Positions 7,320 through 16,859 of a stretch of 19,466 nt of DNA are shown here, piece after piece. Position 1 is the first letter of the stretch, and each line of letters begins with the position of its first letter. Under the pieces are notes generated by a model that saw only the letters and a program-made list of their open reading frames with translations, made no database searches and had not been told where the DNA came from. Position numbers and translations under genes: made by a program. The stretch is from Candidatus Epulonipiscium sp. (GTDB lineage Bacteria; Bacillota_A; Clostridia; Lachnospirales; Cellulosilyticaceae): assembly GCA_012841565.1 (NCBI GenBank), contig DUUM01000313.1:1-19466 (forward strand). The letters run 5' to 3'.

Positions 7320-8815
7320 AGTTTTGCTATATCCTTAAATGTTTCCTGTAATGTTCCATATAATTTACTGTAGACCTCATAATGTTTATTATAAATTTCT
7401 ACATTCTCTTTAATAGGTTCTATCTCTTTTGTCGTAGCTATAAGCGCCTTACATGCCTCATCTACTGAGCTGTAATGACCTGCAGCTACTAATGCTAAAA
7501 TGGCTGCTCCAAACGCTGGTCCTTCTGAGGAGTTGGTAATATATACGGGAATGTCAAATATGTCTGCAACAATTTGTTGCCAAAGGGGACTTTTTGCGCC
7601 ACCACCAATAAGCCTTATTTCTTTTGTCGTTCCACCAATGTCTTTAATAATCTCCAGGGAGTCTCTCAGTGCATATATAACGCCTTCTAGCACAGCCCTA
7701 GTCATATGACTCCTACTGTGTGATATTGATATCCCTATAAAGCATCCTTTAGCATCTGGATCACTGTAAGGTGTTCTTTCTCCTAATAAATAAGGTAAAA
7801 AGTATAACCCTTCACTCCCTGGTTTTACCTTTTCTGCTTCAGCTTGCAGTACTTGGTAAGGATTAGATGTATCTTTTTGCACTTGATCAATCCACCATTT
7901 TAAGGATCCTGCTGCTGATAGAACAACTCCCATTTGATGATACTTTCCATTTGCATGGCAAAATGAATGTAATCTATTTTGAGTATCAACTGAGTACTCT
8001 TCTTCCGATACAAATACAACACCCGATGTACCAAGTGCTACTGATAAAATCCCATCTTCTACTACACCTGCACCTATAGCACCCGCTGCTTGATCTCCTG
8101 CCCCAGCTGCTACAAGGATTTTCTCAGACTTTTCAAGACCTAGTTCTTTTTTAACTTCTTCTTGTACACTTCCTGTTACTTCATAGGACTCAAATAGTTT
8201 AGGAAGCATCTCTTCTTTAATACCTAAAAAATCAATCATTTCTTGAGACCATTTACGGTTTTTAACATCTAAAAGTAGCATTCCTGATGCATCACTCACA
8301 TCCGTTGCATACTCACCTGTTAATCTAAATTGTATATAGTCCTTAGGAAGCATAATATGTTCAATCTTTTCAAATATCTCTGGTTGATTCTTTTTAACCC
8401 ATAAAATCTTAGGCGCCGTAAATCCTGTCAAAGCCTTATTACTCGTGTATTTAGTGAGGTTCTCTTGGCCTATTGCTTGGGTTATATCATCACACTCTTC
8501 AGCAGTCCTTTGGTCACACCATAAAATAGCCGGAATAAGAACTTCATTATTCTTATCTAATGCTACTAATCCGTGCATTTGCCCACTAAAGCTTATGCTC
8601 TCTACGCTATTAGCTAGTTGTGGATATTCATTCACTAACTCTTTCATAGCCTCTTTAACCCCAGTCCACCAATCCTCTGGGTCCTGCTCTGCATAATTTG
8701 TCTTAGGATAATACACCGGGTACTCTTTAGATGCACTCCCTATTATTTCACCACTTTTTTCTATGGCTAGTACTTTAACTGATGATGTGCCTAAATCAAT
8801 TCCTATAAAACTCAT
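7316..8815 (-). CDS. xylB: Xylulokinase
   Basis: FGGY-family kinase phosphorylating D-xylulose with ATP to xylulose 5-phosphate, the entry to the pentose phosphate pathway. The 499-residue protein is of normal length. It has the N-terminal phosphate loop GIDLGTSS (5-12), the sugar-site SGQMHG (77-82) and CDQRT (100-104), and the catalytic Asp D241 in GAGDQAAGA. Near the C-terminus, IRLIGGGAKSPLWQQ is the FGGY nucleotide-site signature. GGAGGG precedes the ATG at good spacing. It is the last gene of the xylA-xylR-xylB unit, 14 bases after the ROK gene, and shares its terminator with the convergent FMN enzyme gene. The xylose context and SGQMHG motif separate it from glycerol and gluconate kinases. 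Confidence 0.96.
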   Translation of the reverse strand: MSFIGIDLGTSSVKVLAIEKSGEIIGSASKEYPVYYPKTNYAEQDPEDWWTGVKEAMKELVNEYPQLANSVESISFSGQMHGLVALDKNNEVLIPAILWCDQRTAEECDDITQAIGQENLTKYTSNKALTGFTAPKILWVKKNQPEIFEKIEHIMLPKDYIQFRLTGEYATDVSDASGMLLLDVKNRKWSQEMIDFLGIKEEMLPKLFESYEVTGSVQEEVKKELGLEKSEKILVAAGAGDQAAGAIGAGVVEDGILSVALGTSGVVFVSEEEYSVDTQNRLHSFCHANGKYHQMGVVLSAAGSLKWWIDQVQKDTSNPYQVLQAEAEKVKPGSEGLYFLPYLLGERTPYSDPDAKGCFIGISISHSRSHMTRAVLEGVIYALRDSLEIIKDIGGTTKEIRLIGGGAKSPLWQQIVADIFDIPVYITNSSEGPAFGAAILALVAAGHYSSVDEACKALIATTKEIEPIKENVEIYNKHYEVYSKLYGTLQETFKDIAKL

Positions 8816-8829
8816 ATTTTTCCCTCCAT

Positions 8830-9990
8830 TTAAATTGTTATTTTTTCATAGTGAAACAAGTTATGTATAGGAAGCAGGGAAGCCCCTAAAATGGAAGCAT
8901 TTCTGCCTAATATAGAACAAATAACTTTAGTTTCTAAAATCTCATATATGGTTGTTTCTTTACCCATTTTGGACTCAATAAGAGGAATAATAATATCTTC
9001 ATACTGACTAATATTCCCCCCTAAAACTATATATTGTGGTGATAATCCTAATATAATATTCTCAATACCTACTACTAAATAATCTATATATTGGTCTAAT
9101 ACGCTTTGGGTAGCAAGGTCTTTTTCTTTGACCTTCGCCATAATATGTTCAATCTCCCCAAGTTCTCCAGTCATCACAGCATAGCTATTTTTAAGTGCTT
9201 TCTCTGAAGCAAAGGTTTCCCAGCAGCCATATCTGCCACAACTACATTTTCTTTTTTCCATAGAAATATGCATGTGTCCAAATTCTCCTGCTTTTTTATT
9301 GTTTCCTTTGTAGAGTTGATTTTGAATGATTATTCCCGTTCCTATTCCTTCTTTAATAGAAAGATATATTAAGTTGGAGTTGTGATTTTCGTCCGCTAGC
9401 ATAGCTTCTGCGTAGGCTGCTGTATTTGCTTCGTTTTCCATATAAATTTGTGCTGGAAATAGGTGTTGATACAGGTTGAAATCAATATTTTTAGCACCTA
9501 AATTAGGGGCATTTTCTAAATATAAGGTTTCCTCGTCTACGATTCCTGGTATCGCAAAGCCAATCCCTAATAATTTATCTGCTTCAATATTATTCCTCTT
9601 AATCATTTTATCTACTAATAAAGCAGCTTCTTGCATCACATCTTCTATTCTAAATTTATTCCACTTAAGATCTATCTCATCAATAATTTTCGATTTAAGA
9701 TTTGTAAGGATAATTCTACCCTTAGATGTTTTTAGTTCAATGCCTATAGAATATCTTGAGTGAGCAACAAACCTAATAATCATTGGCTTTCTTCCACCTG
9801 TAGAAGTTGCCATACCTGCTACCTCTAGTATTCCTTCCTCAACCAAATCTGCTACATTAGATACTACTGTTGGTAAACTTATCCTTAATATCCTTGAAAC
9901 TTCCTGCCTCGTAACTGTTTTATTTTGATAAACGACATTTAGTATGCGGCTACGATTCGATTGTTTCATTAGCTCATGGTCGATATGCAT
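8830..9990 (-). CDS. xylR: ROK-family repressor of the xylose operon (XylR)
   Basis: A 386-residue ROK transcription factor. An N-terminal winged helix (about 10-60, with VTRQEVSRILRISLPTVVSNVADLVEEGIL) is followed by a ROK sugar-binding fold. It shows the ATP/phosphate-like GIGFAIPG (142-149), ENEANTAA (185-192), GIGTGIII and GEFGH (235-239) segments, and the ROK zinc motif CSCGRYGCWE (C249, C251, C256, with H239). Its place between xylA and xylB marks it as the xylose-responsive repressor known from Bacillus and clostridia. Start chosen at 9988-9990 (MHIDHEL): AAGGGA lies upstream at suitable spacing, and XylR homologues begin near this residue. The upstream in-frame ATGs (10015-10017 and 10012-10014) have no ribosome binding site and abut the hairpin at 10022-10052. 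Confidence 0.9.
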   Translation of the reverse strand: MHIDHELMKQSNRSRILNVVYQNKTVTRQEVSRILRISLPTVVSNVADLVEEGILEVAGMATSTGGRKPMIIRFVAHSRYSIGIELKTSKGRIILTNLKSKIIDEIDLKWNKFRIEDVMQEAALLVDKMIKRNNIEADKLLGIGFAIPGIVDEETLYLENAPNLGAKNIDFNLYQHLFPAQIYMENEANTAAYAEAMLADENHNSNLIYLSIKEGIGTGIIIQNQLYKGNNKKAGEFGHMHISMEKRKCSCGRYGCWETFASEKALKNSYAVMTGELGEIEHIMAKVKEKDLATQSVLDQYIDYLVVGIENIILGLSPQYIVLGGNISQYEDIIIPLIESKMGKETTIYEILETKVICSILGRNASILGASLLPIHNLFHYEKITI

Positions 9991-10021
9991 CTTAATTATT
10001 CCCTTCTTATACATCATAAAT

Positions 10022-10052
10022 TTAGGGCTTAGGACTAAGTCCTAAGCCCTAA
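10022..10052 (-). other. Strong hairpin between xylA and xylR
   Basis: TTAGGGCTTAGGAC (10022-10035) pairs perfectly with GTCCTAAGCCCTAA (10039-10052), leaving a three-base loop. In the direction of transcription it begins 3 bases after the xylA stop. Only ATTTATG follows, with no T-tract. It is better explained as a partial terminator or a 3' stabiliser that keeps xylA message above the repressor message than as a full stop, since xylR and xylB have no clear promoter of their own. Confidence 0.65.
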
Positions 10053-10055
10053 GTT

Positions 10056-11387
10056 TTATTTATTTTCAAGGATATACTGGTTTAGCATTCCTTCTAGTTT
10101 TTCTTGACGTCCAGATTCATTTGTAATTTGATCATTTGCTAGGGCATATGTTGATAATTCTTCAAGCCCTACTTTACCATCTACAATATCTTTTCCGATG
10201 CCTTTTGTATAACTGCTATATCTCTTAGCAACAAAATCTTCAAATACTTTGTCTTCTAGCATTTTATGTGCTATTTTAAGTCCTTTTGCAAAAGTATCCA
10301 TTCCTGCAATATAGGAATAAAACAAATCTTCTGGTGTGAATGAAGCACGACGTACTTTAGAGTCAAAGTTAAGTCCACCTTTACCAAGTCCACCTTCGTT
10401 TTGTAAGATTTCGTACATAGCAAGTGTTGCATCATATATATTCGTTGGGAATTGATCTGTATCCCATCCTAGGTTTGGATCTCCTTGGTTGGCATCGACA
10501 CTCCCTAGGGCTCCGTTAACACGTGCAAGGTGAAGTTCATGTTGGAAGGTATGTCCTGCTAAAGTAGCATGATTTGCTTCAATATTAACTTTAAAGTAAT
10601 CTTGTAAATTATATTTACGAAGGAATCCAAGAACTGTTGCTGTATCAAAGTCATATTGGTGTTTTGTTGGCTCTTTAGGTTTAGGCTCGATTAAGAATTG
10701 ACCTGTAAACCCAATTTTCTTTGCATAATCTACAGCCATTTGTAAAAGTCTTGCTAAGTTATCTTGCTCAATACCCATGTCTGTATTTAAAAGAGTTTCA
10801 TATCCTTCACGTCCACCCCAAAACACATAGTTTTGTCCACCTAATTCATTTGTTACATCGAGCGCTTTTTTTATCTGAGCTGCAGCATAAGCAAATACAT
10901 CTGCATTACATGACGTACCCGCTCCGTGCATAAAACGTGGATTACTAAAAGCATTAGTTGTTCCCCACAGTAATTTAATACCTGTTTGATCCATAAGTTC
11001 TTTAATATAAGCTACTATTTCATCAAGGTTTTCTTGTGTTTCTTTAAGTGTGCTTCCTTCAGGTGCTATGTCAGCATCATGGAAACAAAAGTATTCCATG
11101 CCTAATTTTTGCATCATTTCAAAAGCTCCTCTTGCTCTTTTTTTAGCAAGTTCTATAGGGTTTTGCTCTGCATCCCATGGTCTTAACATTGTTGCTGCTC
11201 CAAATGGGTCGTTGCCTCCCCCAGTTAATGTGTGCCAATATGATAATGCAAATCGTAGATGATCTTTCATTGACTTATCCCCTACAATCTCATCAGCGTT
11301 ATAGTACTTAAAAGCAAAATCACTATTTGACTCTTTACCTTCAAACTTTATTTGTGGAACATTTGGAAAAAATTCATTAAGCAACAT
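10056..11387 (-). CDS. xylA: Xylose isomerase
   Basis: Converts D-xylose to D-xylulose with two divalent metals. The 443-residue protein belongs to the longer (class II) group, like the E. coli enzyme (440). Proton-relay residues are H103 and D106 (FHDAD). The metal and substrate ligands E234 ([14 protein letters not shown]), E270 and H273 ([12 protein letters not shown]), D298 (SVDANQGD), D309 and D311 ([10 protein letters not shown]) are all in place. AGGAGG lies about 9 bases before the ATG. It is the first gene of the xylA-xylR-xylB unit, behind the promoter at 11444-11472. Enzymes of this anaerobe group are close to those known to work in other hosts, but that is a family remark, not something visible here. 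Confidence 0.98.
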   Translation of the reverse strand: MLLNEFFPNVPQIKFEGKESNSDFAFKYYNADEIVGDKSMKDHLRFALSYWHTLTGGGNDPFGAATMLRPWDAEQNPIELAKKRARGAFEMMQKLGMEYFCFHDADIAPEGSTLKETQENLDEIVAYIKELMDQTGIKLLWGTTNAFSNPRFMHGAGTSCNADVFAYAAAQIKKALDVTNELGGQNYVFWGGREGYETLLNTDMGIEQDNLARLLQMAVDYAKKIGFTGQFLIEPKPKEPTKHQYDFDTATVLGFLRKYNLQDYFKVNIEANHATLAGHTFQHELHLARVNGALGSVDANQGDPNLGWDTDQFPTNIYDATLAMYEILQNEGGLGKGGLNFDSKVRRASFTPEDLFYSYIAGMDTFAKGLKIAHKMLEDKVFEDFVAKRYSSYTKGIGKDIVDGKVGLEELSTYALANDQITNESGRQEKLEGMLNQYILENK

Positions 11388-11443
11388 ATTAACCAGCCTC
11401 CTGTTATTTAGTTATTATTTATTTTTTGTAAGATTATATAATT

Positions 11444-11472
11444 ATCATAATACTTTTCTAAAAGAAATGCAA
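11444..11472 (-). promoter_or_regulatory. Promoter of the xylose operon
   Basis: On the minus strand, TTGCAT (11467-11472), 17 bases, TATGAT (11444-11449). The start site should lie about 50 bases before the xylA ATG. The spacer contains CTTTT-AG-AAAAG. A short odd palindrome, TTATT-N-AATAA (11487-11497), lies upstream of the -35. Either could be part of the XylR operator, but neither is a clear match to the Bacillus xyl operator. Confidence 0.6.
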
Positions 11473-11504
11473 TACCTTTTTAAAAGTTATTTAATAAGTA
11501 TTTT

Positions 11505-11537
11505 AAAAAACGACACTATCTATTAGATAGCGCCGTT
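11505..11537 (-). terminator. Rho-independent terminator of the dnaB operon
   Basis: On the minus strand, AACGGCGCTATCT pairs with AGATAGTGTCGTT (thirteen pairs, two of them G-U) around a three-base loop, followed by a run of six T. Its first stem base lies in the dnaB stop codon. It separates dnaB from the xylA promoter. Confidence 0.9.
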
Positions 11538-12868
11538 TAATCTTTTTGTAAATTAACAAACCTGGTATATTGACCTAGCCACATAAGTTCAACTGTCCCT
11601 GTTGGGCCATTCCTTTGTTTAGATATAATGACTTCACCAATGTTTTTTTGTTCTGTCTCAGGATGATAGTATTCATCGCGGTATAAAAACATTACAACGT
11701 CAGCATCCTGTTCTATTGCTCCTGATTCACGCAGGTCTGATAACATGGGCCTATGATCTGCCCTCGACTCACAGGCTCGAGAGAGCTGTGACAATGCCAC
11801 TACAGGCGCATTCATTTCACGTGCTAACCCTTTTAAGGACCTTGAAATATCTGATATCTCTTGTTGTCTCGATTCATTCTTTCCACTACCACTCATTAGT
11901 TGCAAGTAGTCGATCATAATAAAATCTAATCCATGTTCTAATTTTAGGCGTCTACACTTCGCCCTTAATTCTGTCATTGAAATACCTGGCGTATCATCAA
12001 TAAATATAGGGGCTTCAGATAAAGGTCCTATAGCCCTTGCAAGCTTCGTCCAGTCATCATTATCTAGTGAGCCTGTCCTTATCTTTTGAGCATCTACCAT
12101 GGCCTCTGAACATAGCATACGGTTTACGAGCTGGTCTTTAGACATCTCCAAACTAAAAATGGCTACTTTATGCCCGTGCTTAACGGCGGCTGATTGAGCT
12201 ATATTAAGTGCAAAGGCCGTTTTGCCCATAGACGGCCTGGCTGCTACCAATATTAGATCTGATGGCTGAAATCCAGTCGTTCTATAATCTAAGTCAACAA
12301 ACCCCGTAGGTACACCTGTTATCTTTCCTTTATTCATGTAGGCATCTTCAATTTTTTCAATACTACTAACTAAGATTTCACTTAAAGGAGTGAAGTCATC
12401 TGTATGCTTATTTTGCATGATCTCAAAAATCTGCTTTTCTGCGTAATTGACGACATCCTCTACGGCATCTTGGCCTTCATAACTTTTTGCCGAAATTTCA
12501 GTACTTGCTTTAATGAGTTTTCTAAGAACCGATTTCGATTCTACAATTTTAGCATACTGTTTGATATGTGCTGATGTCGGAACAAATGCAGCTAATTGAG
12601 TTATATACCCAATGCCACCGACTTGTTCAAGGACACCTTTTTCACTTAGTTTATTTTGAATTGTTACGAGGTCAATAGGCTCTGTTTTATTATATAGCTC
12701 CATAATGGCCTCATAAATAAGCCTATGATCTGGTCTATAAAAATCATCAGCTATAATAATTTCACTGGCAACACCTGTCGCCTCGTTATCCATAATAATA
12801 GCACCTAGTACAGATTGCTCAGCTTCTATATTATGTGGTGGAACCCTTGTAACTAAAGATTCTTCCAT
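11537..12868 (-). CDS. dnaB: Replicative DNA helicase DnaB
   Basis: Ring helicase that unwinds the replication fork and recruits primase. The 443-residue protein has the N-terminal primase-interacting domain (about 8-110, starting PPHNIEAEQSVLGAI). A linker leads to the RecA-like core: Walker A RPSMGKT (211-217), Walker B FIMIDYLQL (316-324), the RQQEISDISRSLKGLA helix and the arginine-finger segment ending KQRNGPTG. No intein and no insertion. AGAGGA precedes the ATG. It sits 21 bases after rplI, an order kept widely in Firmicutes, and ends the gdpP-rplI-dnaB block. Length and motifs are those of the chromosomal enzyme rather than a phage copy. Confidence 0.98.
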   Translation of the reverse strand: MEESLVTRVPPHNIEAEQSVLGAIIMDNEATGVASEIIIADDFYRPDHRLIYEAIMELYNKTEPIDLVTIQNKLSEKGVLEQVGGIGYITQLAAFVPTSAHIKQYAKIVESKSVLRKLIKASTEISAKSYEGQDAVEDVVNYAEKQIFEIMQNKHTDDFTPLSEILVSSIEKIEDAYMNKGKITGVPTGFVDLDYRTTGFQPSDLILVAARPSMGKTAFALNIAQSAAVKHGHKVAIFSLEMSKDQLVNRMLCSEAMVDAQKIRTGSLDNDDWTKLARAIGPLSEAPIFIDDTPGISMTELRAKCRRLKLEHGLDFIMIDYLQLMSGSGKNESRQQEISDISRSLKGLAREMNAPVVALSQLSRACESRADHRPMLSDLRESGAIEQDADVVMFLYRDEYYHPETEQKNIGEVIISKQRNGPTGTVELMWLGQYTRFVNLQKD

Positions 12869-12889
12869 GGTATTCCTCTTTCTAATTCT

Positions 12890-13339
12890 TTATTTCAGTT
12901 CTGTGAGTAAAACAATAACTGTTGCTGTGACTTTAGGGTGCACTTTAACCGGAATATTATAAGTTCCTACTGCCTTTATTGGTTCCTTTAATGTAATCTT
13001 TTTTCGATCTACAGCGTAGCCTAATTGTATTTTAACTTGTTCAGCTATTTCTTTACTCGTTACGGATCCAAATAATTTGCCGTTTTCGCCTACTTTAACT
13101 GCAATTTCCACTTTTTTATCATTGAGCTTGGCGGCTAACTCTTTAGCCTCTTGTAATTCTTCTTCTTTACGGCGATTCGTTGCTTTCTCTTTTAAGTTTC
13201 TTTCATTTACAGCTTTATTCGTTGCTTCAATAGCAAGTCCAGCTGGCAATAATGCGTTTTTTGCGTATCCATCCTTTACCTCAACTAAATCACCTTTTTT
13301 ACCCAATTTCTTAACATCTTCTAATAAAATTACTTTCAT
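12890..13339 (-). CDS. rplI: 50S ribosomal protein L9
   Basis: The 149-residue protein has the L9 layout. The N-terminal rRNA-binding domain ([32 protein letters not shown]) is joined by a long charged helix (about 42-75) to the C-terminal domain with the [16 protein letters not shown] segment. The start is set by AAGGAAGG about 8 bases before the ATG at 13337-13339; the GTG three codons upstream would be too near it, and the chosen length equals that of B. subtilis L9. The start codon lies one base after the gdpP stop, so translation is probably coupled. dnaB follows 21 bases later. Confidence 0.98.
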   Translation of the reverse strand: MKVILLEDVKKLGKKGDLVEVKDGYAKNALLPAGLAIEATNKAVNERNLKEKATNRRKEEELQEAKELAAKLNDKKVEIAVKVGENGKLFGSVTSKEIAEQVKIQLGYAVDRKKITLKEPIKAVGTYNIPVKVHPKVTATVIVLLTELK

Positions 13340-13340
13340 A

Positions 13341-15347
13341 TCATTCACCTTCCTTAAAATAGTCGTTAATTGCTTTTTTTAGTAACTCATTTGCTTCTTC
13401 TATAGTCTTTCCTTCAAGCTGCATACCTGCGACTGTTTGGTGACCACCGCCACCAATCATCTCCATTATCACTTGTACATTTAGATCACCATGTGATCTT
13501 GCACTTATTGCTATAACCTTATCTACTTGGACCATTGCAAAGGATGCTGTTATGCCCCTAATATTAAGAAGTTCATCCGCCGTTTGTGCTGCTATAATAA
13601 AGCCATTTTCTATATCTGATTCTACATTAGCAATGGCTATTGTATCTTGATATATTTCTGCACCTTTTAAGGCAATGGCCCTTGCTTTATAAGATGCCAT
13701 ATCACTTTGAAAAAACATACGTACTCTTGTGCTGTCTGCACCATTTCGTCTTAAAAAAGCTGCGGCTTCAAATGTTCGTACACCTGTTTTAAATATGAAG
13801 TTCTTTGTATCTACTGTAATACCAGCAAGAAGAGCATCTGCCTCTATGTTTGTTAATTTTACCTTTTCACCAATATACTGCAATATTTCTGCTATCATTT
13901 CGCAGGTTGATGAAATATATGATTCATAGTAAGTAAGTACTGCATTATCGATATAATCAGTACTTCTACGGTGGTGATCAAAAACAACAACCTTTTCAGC
14001 CATCTCTAGCAATGTAGGATCTTCTACATAATTTGAACGATGAACATCTACAATAACAAGTAATGTTTGGTTGTCTAGTTGGTACCCTGCCTCTTGGCTT
14101 GTGATAAACAAATCATCGTAATCTTTAGATTCTATAATACGATTATATAGCATTTGAATGGCCATTGTAGGCTCCTCTAATACTATTTGGGCTTTCTTAC
14201 CAAGCATAGCTGCCACCCGATATACTCCCATAGCTGCACCTAAACAATCCATATCCATGTTCTTGTGGCCCATAATAATTAGGTTGTCCGATTGCTGAAT
14301 TAGCTCTTTAAATGCATACGCCTTCATACGAGCCTTTACACGGGTACTTATTTCTACTTCTTTCGTCTTACCACCATAGAATGTATATTTGTCTTGATTC
14401 TTTATAACTGCTTGATCTCCCCCACGGCCTAATGCCAAATCAAGGGCCGCCTTAGCCTCATCCATAGAGCCGGCTAAAGAGTTTATATTGATACCAATTC
14501 CAATACTCATTGTTACAGGTAATTCATTTCCCATCTGAACTTTTCTCATCTCATCTAAAATCGAAAATTTAGTCGCCTCTATTGTCGCTAATAATTCATA
14601 GGAAAAGATAAGCATATATTTATCTCTTTCAAACCTTCTAACCACAACATCCTCATCTTGTAGCCACCTATGAACTTTGCGGTCAATGAGAGCCATGAGC
14701 ATAGGACGCTTTACATCGTCAACATTTTGTTCTATCTCCGCATAGTTATCGATGCATATAATACCAACCATGCATCTCTTGTCCTTTATCTGTTTTTCTA
14801 AATGAATAAGTTCTGTCTTATCTATAAAATATACAACATAATTGTAGTCTTTACTGCCCTCATCACCTAATTTTGCAAGCTCTGAGTACATGGTATAAGA
14901 ACTACCGTCTATTGTTATATCTTTTTCCATTATTCTATTATCCTTGGGGAAATCTTCGATTTGTACTTCAGGTAAAATTGACCTTATATTCGTATCTAAT
15001 ATATTTTTATATTGGGTCATTTTTTTAAATGAAGTATTATACCACCATATTTCTCCCTGCATATTCATAGTAACCATCGGTAGCGCTGATCTTATAAATA
15101 TCTCTTTTCTTGTTTCTCCCACGGTAATTAGTCTTTCATTAATATTTTCTAATATTTTAATCTCTGTCTGACGCAGTACATAAAAACTGCTAATAAATAG
15201 TGATAAAAACAAAATAACGCCTACAATACCTAGCATTGTATTGGTACTAATGGCTGCAATTGAATAAATTACACCACAAAACACAGTACCTTGGATAAAA
15301 CGTATCATCCATGCTAAGTATAAAAATGGCTTATTACCTTTTTGCAT
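13341..15347 (-). CDS. gdpP: Cyclic-di-AMP phosphodiesterase GdpP (YybT)
   Basis: Membrane-anchored enzyme hydrolysing c-di-AMP to pApA, setting osmotic and cell-wall stress tolerance in Firmicutes. The 668-residue protein has the full family layout. Two transmembrane helices lie at about 12-33 and 38-57, a degenerate PAS domain at about 80-180, and a degenerate GGDEF domain at about 190-325 with the family-typical [11 protein letters not shown]. The catalytic DHH domain has [11 protein letters not shown] (360-370), VDVHR (433-437) and DHHR (457-460). A DHHA1 domain ends in [10 protein letters not shown] (632-641). All visible metal ligands are present. The start has only a weak ribosome binding site: AAAGG is some 13 bases upstream, so coupling to the preceding yybS gene (31 bases away) may matter. 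The order yybS-gdpP-rplI is the one found in Bacillus. Confidence 0.96.
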   Translation of the reverse strand: MQKGNKPFLYLAWMIRFIQGTVFCGVIYSIAAISTNTMLGIVGVILFLSLFISSFYVLRQTEIKILENINERLITVGETRKEIFIRSALPMVTMNMQGEIWWYNTSFKKMTQYKNILDTNIRSILPEVQIEDFPKDNRIMEKDITIDGSSYTMYSELAKLGDEGSKDYNYVVYFIDKTELIHLEKQIKDKRCMVGIICIDNYAEIEQNVDDVKRPMLMALIDRKVHRWLQDEDVVVRRFERDKYMLIFSYELLATIEATKFSILDEMRKVQMGNELPVTMSIGIGININSLAGSMDEAKAALDLALGRGGDQAVIKNQDKYTFYGGKTKEVEISTRVKARMKAYAFKELIQQSDNLIIMGHKNMDMDCLGAAMGVYRVAAMLGKKAQIVLEEPTMAIQMLYNRIIESKDYDDLFITSQEAGYQLDNQTLLVIVDVHRSNYVEDPTLLEMAEKVVVFDHHRRSTDYIDNAVLTYYESYISSTCEMIAEILQYIGEKVKLTNIEADALLAGITVDTKNFIFKTGVRTFEAAAFLRRNGADSTRVRMFFQSDMASYKARAIALKGAEIYQDTIAIANVESDIENGFIIAAQTADELLNIRGITASFAMVQVDKVIAISARSHGDLNVQVIMEMIGGGGHQTVAGMQLEGKTIEEANELLKKAINDYFKEGE

Positions 15348-15378
15348 ACGGTTCCCATAACCTTTCTTTAATATATTT

Positions 15379-16356
15379 CTATATTAACGTCTTGACCTTC
15401 CTAAAGTTAAACATTGAATCTAAGCAACCAATTATAATGAGCAAGGTGGGATTAAAGATGAACCAAAACACACTAATAATCGTTAATATAATACGTGTGA
15501 TTCCTTTAGCACCTAATCTCATAGTCATTACAATAACTGAAATAAGTCCGATAATCTGGAATAACGTAAATAAAACAATCAGCATACTTTCTGTTGCAAA
15601 TGTCCACACAGTATCTGCTGCACTCAATTGCATATTAGCCATCCATAACCCTATTAACACCCATGCCGCTACTCGGGATAAGCCTACATTTAAAATATCC
15701 TTCATGGCTGGACGATCCCAAGAACTAATGCGTGCTATTAGCTGAATGATGAGTAAGTGAATTGTGCTCCCTACTAGACCTGCTGTAAATAAAGTGGCTG
15801 GGTATGTTCTTTTAGCCTGTAGCACCATTCTTCCCATAATCTGCACATACACCTCTAGAACATTTTCTCCTTCTGGTAAAAGCTTTTGTACTTCAGGATT
15901 TGTTAAAGAGTCATTCCATATGTTTTGAAATGTATCTAAGCTTGAGAAGTACATATCAAGATAATCTACCCCTAAAATCTTACTAAAAGTTAGGAACAGA
16001 ATTACACTTAAAAATACTGTTACTGTGGTAGCTATAATAATACGCGGTATGCTTGCCTTCTTACCATATAATATTCCAAAAACAAAAGCTGGCGCTAGTA
16101 TAAATAACAAAAACGAACTAATTACTGCTGGATGAAATTTACCTGTACTTAAAAAAGAGATTACAACTGATAACACAACCCCTACTAAGCCCACTATTTC
16201 TTTTTGGCCTGTTTTAATTAAAAATAGGCTCATGGGAATTGCAAATATGGGCCATATGCTCATTTGACTTATATCATATACCCCCCAAAACCCTGTTAAT
16301 ACATAAAAGGCAATGACTATGCTAAGCCACATCATCTCTTTTTGTTTTGGTTTCAT
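15379..16356 (-). CDS. yybS: YybS-family membrane protein (DUF2232)
   Basis: A 325-residue polytopic inner-membrane protein. Roughly eight or nine hydrophobic segments can be picked out, five in the first 125 residues and the rest from about 185 to 315. A polar stretch at about 126-184 (DYLDMYFSSLDTFQNIWNDS and following) is probably extracellular or a long loop. Position directly before gdpP, length and hydrophobic pattern match YybS/DUF2232, whose role is unsettled; it resembles integral components of small-molecule transporters. AGGAGG stands 8 bases before the ATG. The family name rests mostly on context and fold-type pattern. Confidence 0.85.
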   Translation of the reverse strand: MKPKQKEMMWLSIVIAFYVLTGFWGVYDISQMSIWPIFAIPMSLFLIKTGQKEIVGLVGVVLSVVISFLSTGKFHPAVISSFLLFILAPAFVFGILYGKKASIPRIIIATTVTVFLSVILFLTFSKILGVDYLDMYFSSLDTFQNIWNDSLTNPEVQKLLPEGENVLEVYVQIMGRMVLQAKRTYPATLFTAGLVGSTIHLLIIQLIARISSWDRPAMKDILNVGLSRVAAWVLIGLWMANMQLSAADTVWTFATESMLIVLFTLFQIIGLISVIVMTMRLGAKGITRIILTIISVFWFIFNPTLLIIIGCLDSMFNFRKVKTLI

Positions 16357-16375
16357 TTAAGTACCTCCTATAGTC

Positions 16376-16693
16376 TTATTCTAGTAATTCAAAGTGCTGT
16401 AATAGTCCCGCTAAATCTTTATGCCATCTATCATTTTGGTTGCTTTCAACTAAGCCTGTTCTAGTTTTATTAATAATACGGCGATCTATTTGTTGGTAAG
16501 GGATTCCTAGTTGTTTAGAGAGTAAATAAGATAGTATCACAATATCCGCTAGTAAGTCTCCTCTTTCTATGGTGGAATTCCTATTTGGCTCATTTAATTC
16601 TGTAAATAATTGTGCTACATCCATTAATATTTGACTCTTTAATTTTTCTATCACTCTTAGTGTTCCTGTAATGTCCACTTCTTTATCTAGCAT
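16376..16693 (-). CDS. MazG-like family protein
   Basis: A short all-helical protein of 105 residues. The segment ITGTLRVIEKLKSQILMDVAQLFTEL followed by ERGDLLADIVILSYLLSKQLG has the acidic helix pair of MazG-like nucleotide pyrophosphohydrolases (compare the GDLLADI helix with the MazG E-x-x-D motif). The C-terminal RRIINKTRTGL and Asp/Trp-containing NDRWHKD fit the clostridial MazG-like group found next to yybS. Whether it hydrolyses nucleotides is unknown; it is about half the size of full MazG. It is 19 bases upstream of yybS and is the first gene of that transcription unit, behind an extended -10 at 16750-16758. AGGGGG lies upstream. Confidence 0.75.
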   Translation of the reverse strand: MLDKEVDITGTLRVIEKLKSQILMDVAQLFTELNEPNRNSTIERGDLLADIVILSYLLSKQLGIPYQQIDRRIINKTRTGLVESNQNDRWHKDLAGLLQHFELLE

Positions 16694-16749
16694 TCCCCAA
16701 AGCCCCCTACTATTATATTTTTCTTTAGATGGTACTCTACCTTTGTATT

Positions 16750-16758
16750 AGTATACCA
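16750..16758 (-). promoter_or_regulatory. Extended -10 promoter for MazG-like-yybS-gdpP-rplI-dnaB
   Basis: On the minus strand, TGG-TATACT, a good extended -10. No convincing -35 hexamer lies at 16-18 bases; TTAACA is 14 bases away. It follows the rpsR terminator and precedes the MazG-like gene by about 55 bases, so it is the likely start of the five-gene unit. Confidence 0.45.
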
Positions 16759-16788
16759 TAAAACTCCTTTGTTAACATCAATATGTAG

Positions 16789-16836
16789 CTAAAGAAAACA
16801 CTGTATTAGGATAGACCTATACAGTGTTTTCTTTAG
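16789..16836 (-). terminator. Terminator of the rpsF-ssb-rpsR operon
   Basis: A perfect 17-pair stem (CTAAAGAAAACACTGTA, 16789-16805, with 16820-16836) with an inner TAGG/CCTA extension across one bulged base. The loop is ATAGA. The T-rich part (TGTTTTCTTT) is within the descending arm. It lies about 24 bases after the rpsR stop. Confidence 0.85.
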
Positions 16837-16859
16837 TGTGTTTATTTGCTCATATCTTA

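Noticed and set aside
13077..13382. 101-codon open frame on the plus strand
   Set aside because: Antisense to rplI; no ribosome binding site and composition follows the lysine-rich L9 gene.
174..15347. Duplication of one DHH gene (pyrophosphatase and GdpP)
   Set aside because: The two share only the superfamily motifs; domain layouts and C-terminal domains (DHHA2 versus DHHA1) differ.
15311..15745. 144-codon open frame on the plus strand
   Set aside because: It overlaps gdpP and yybS in antisense and has no start signal; the hydrophobic look comes from the membrane-protein gene opposite.
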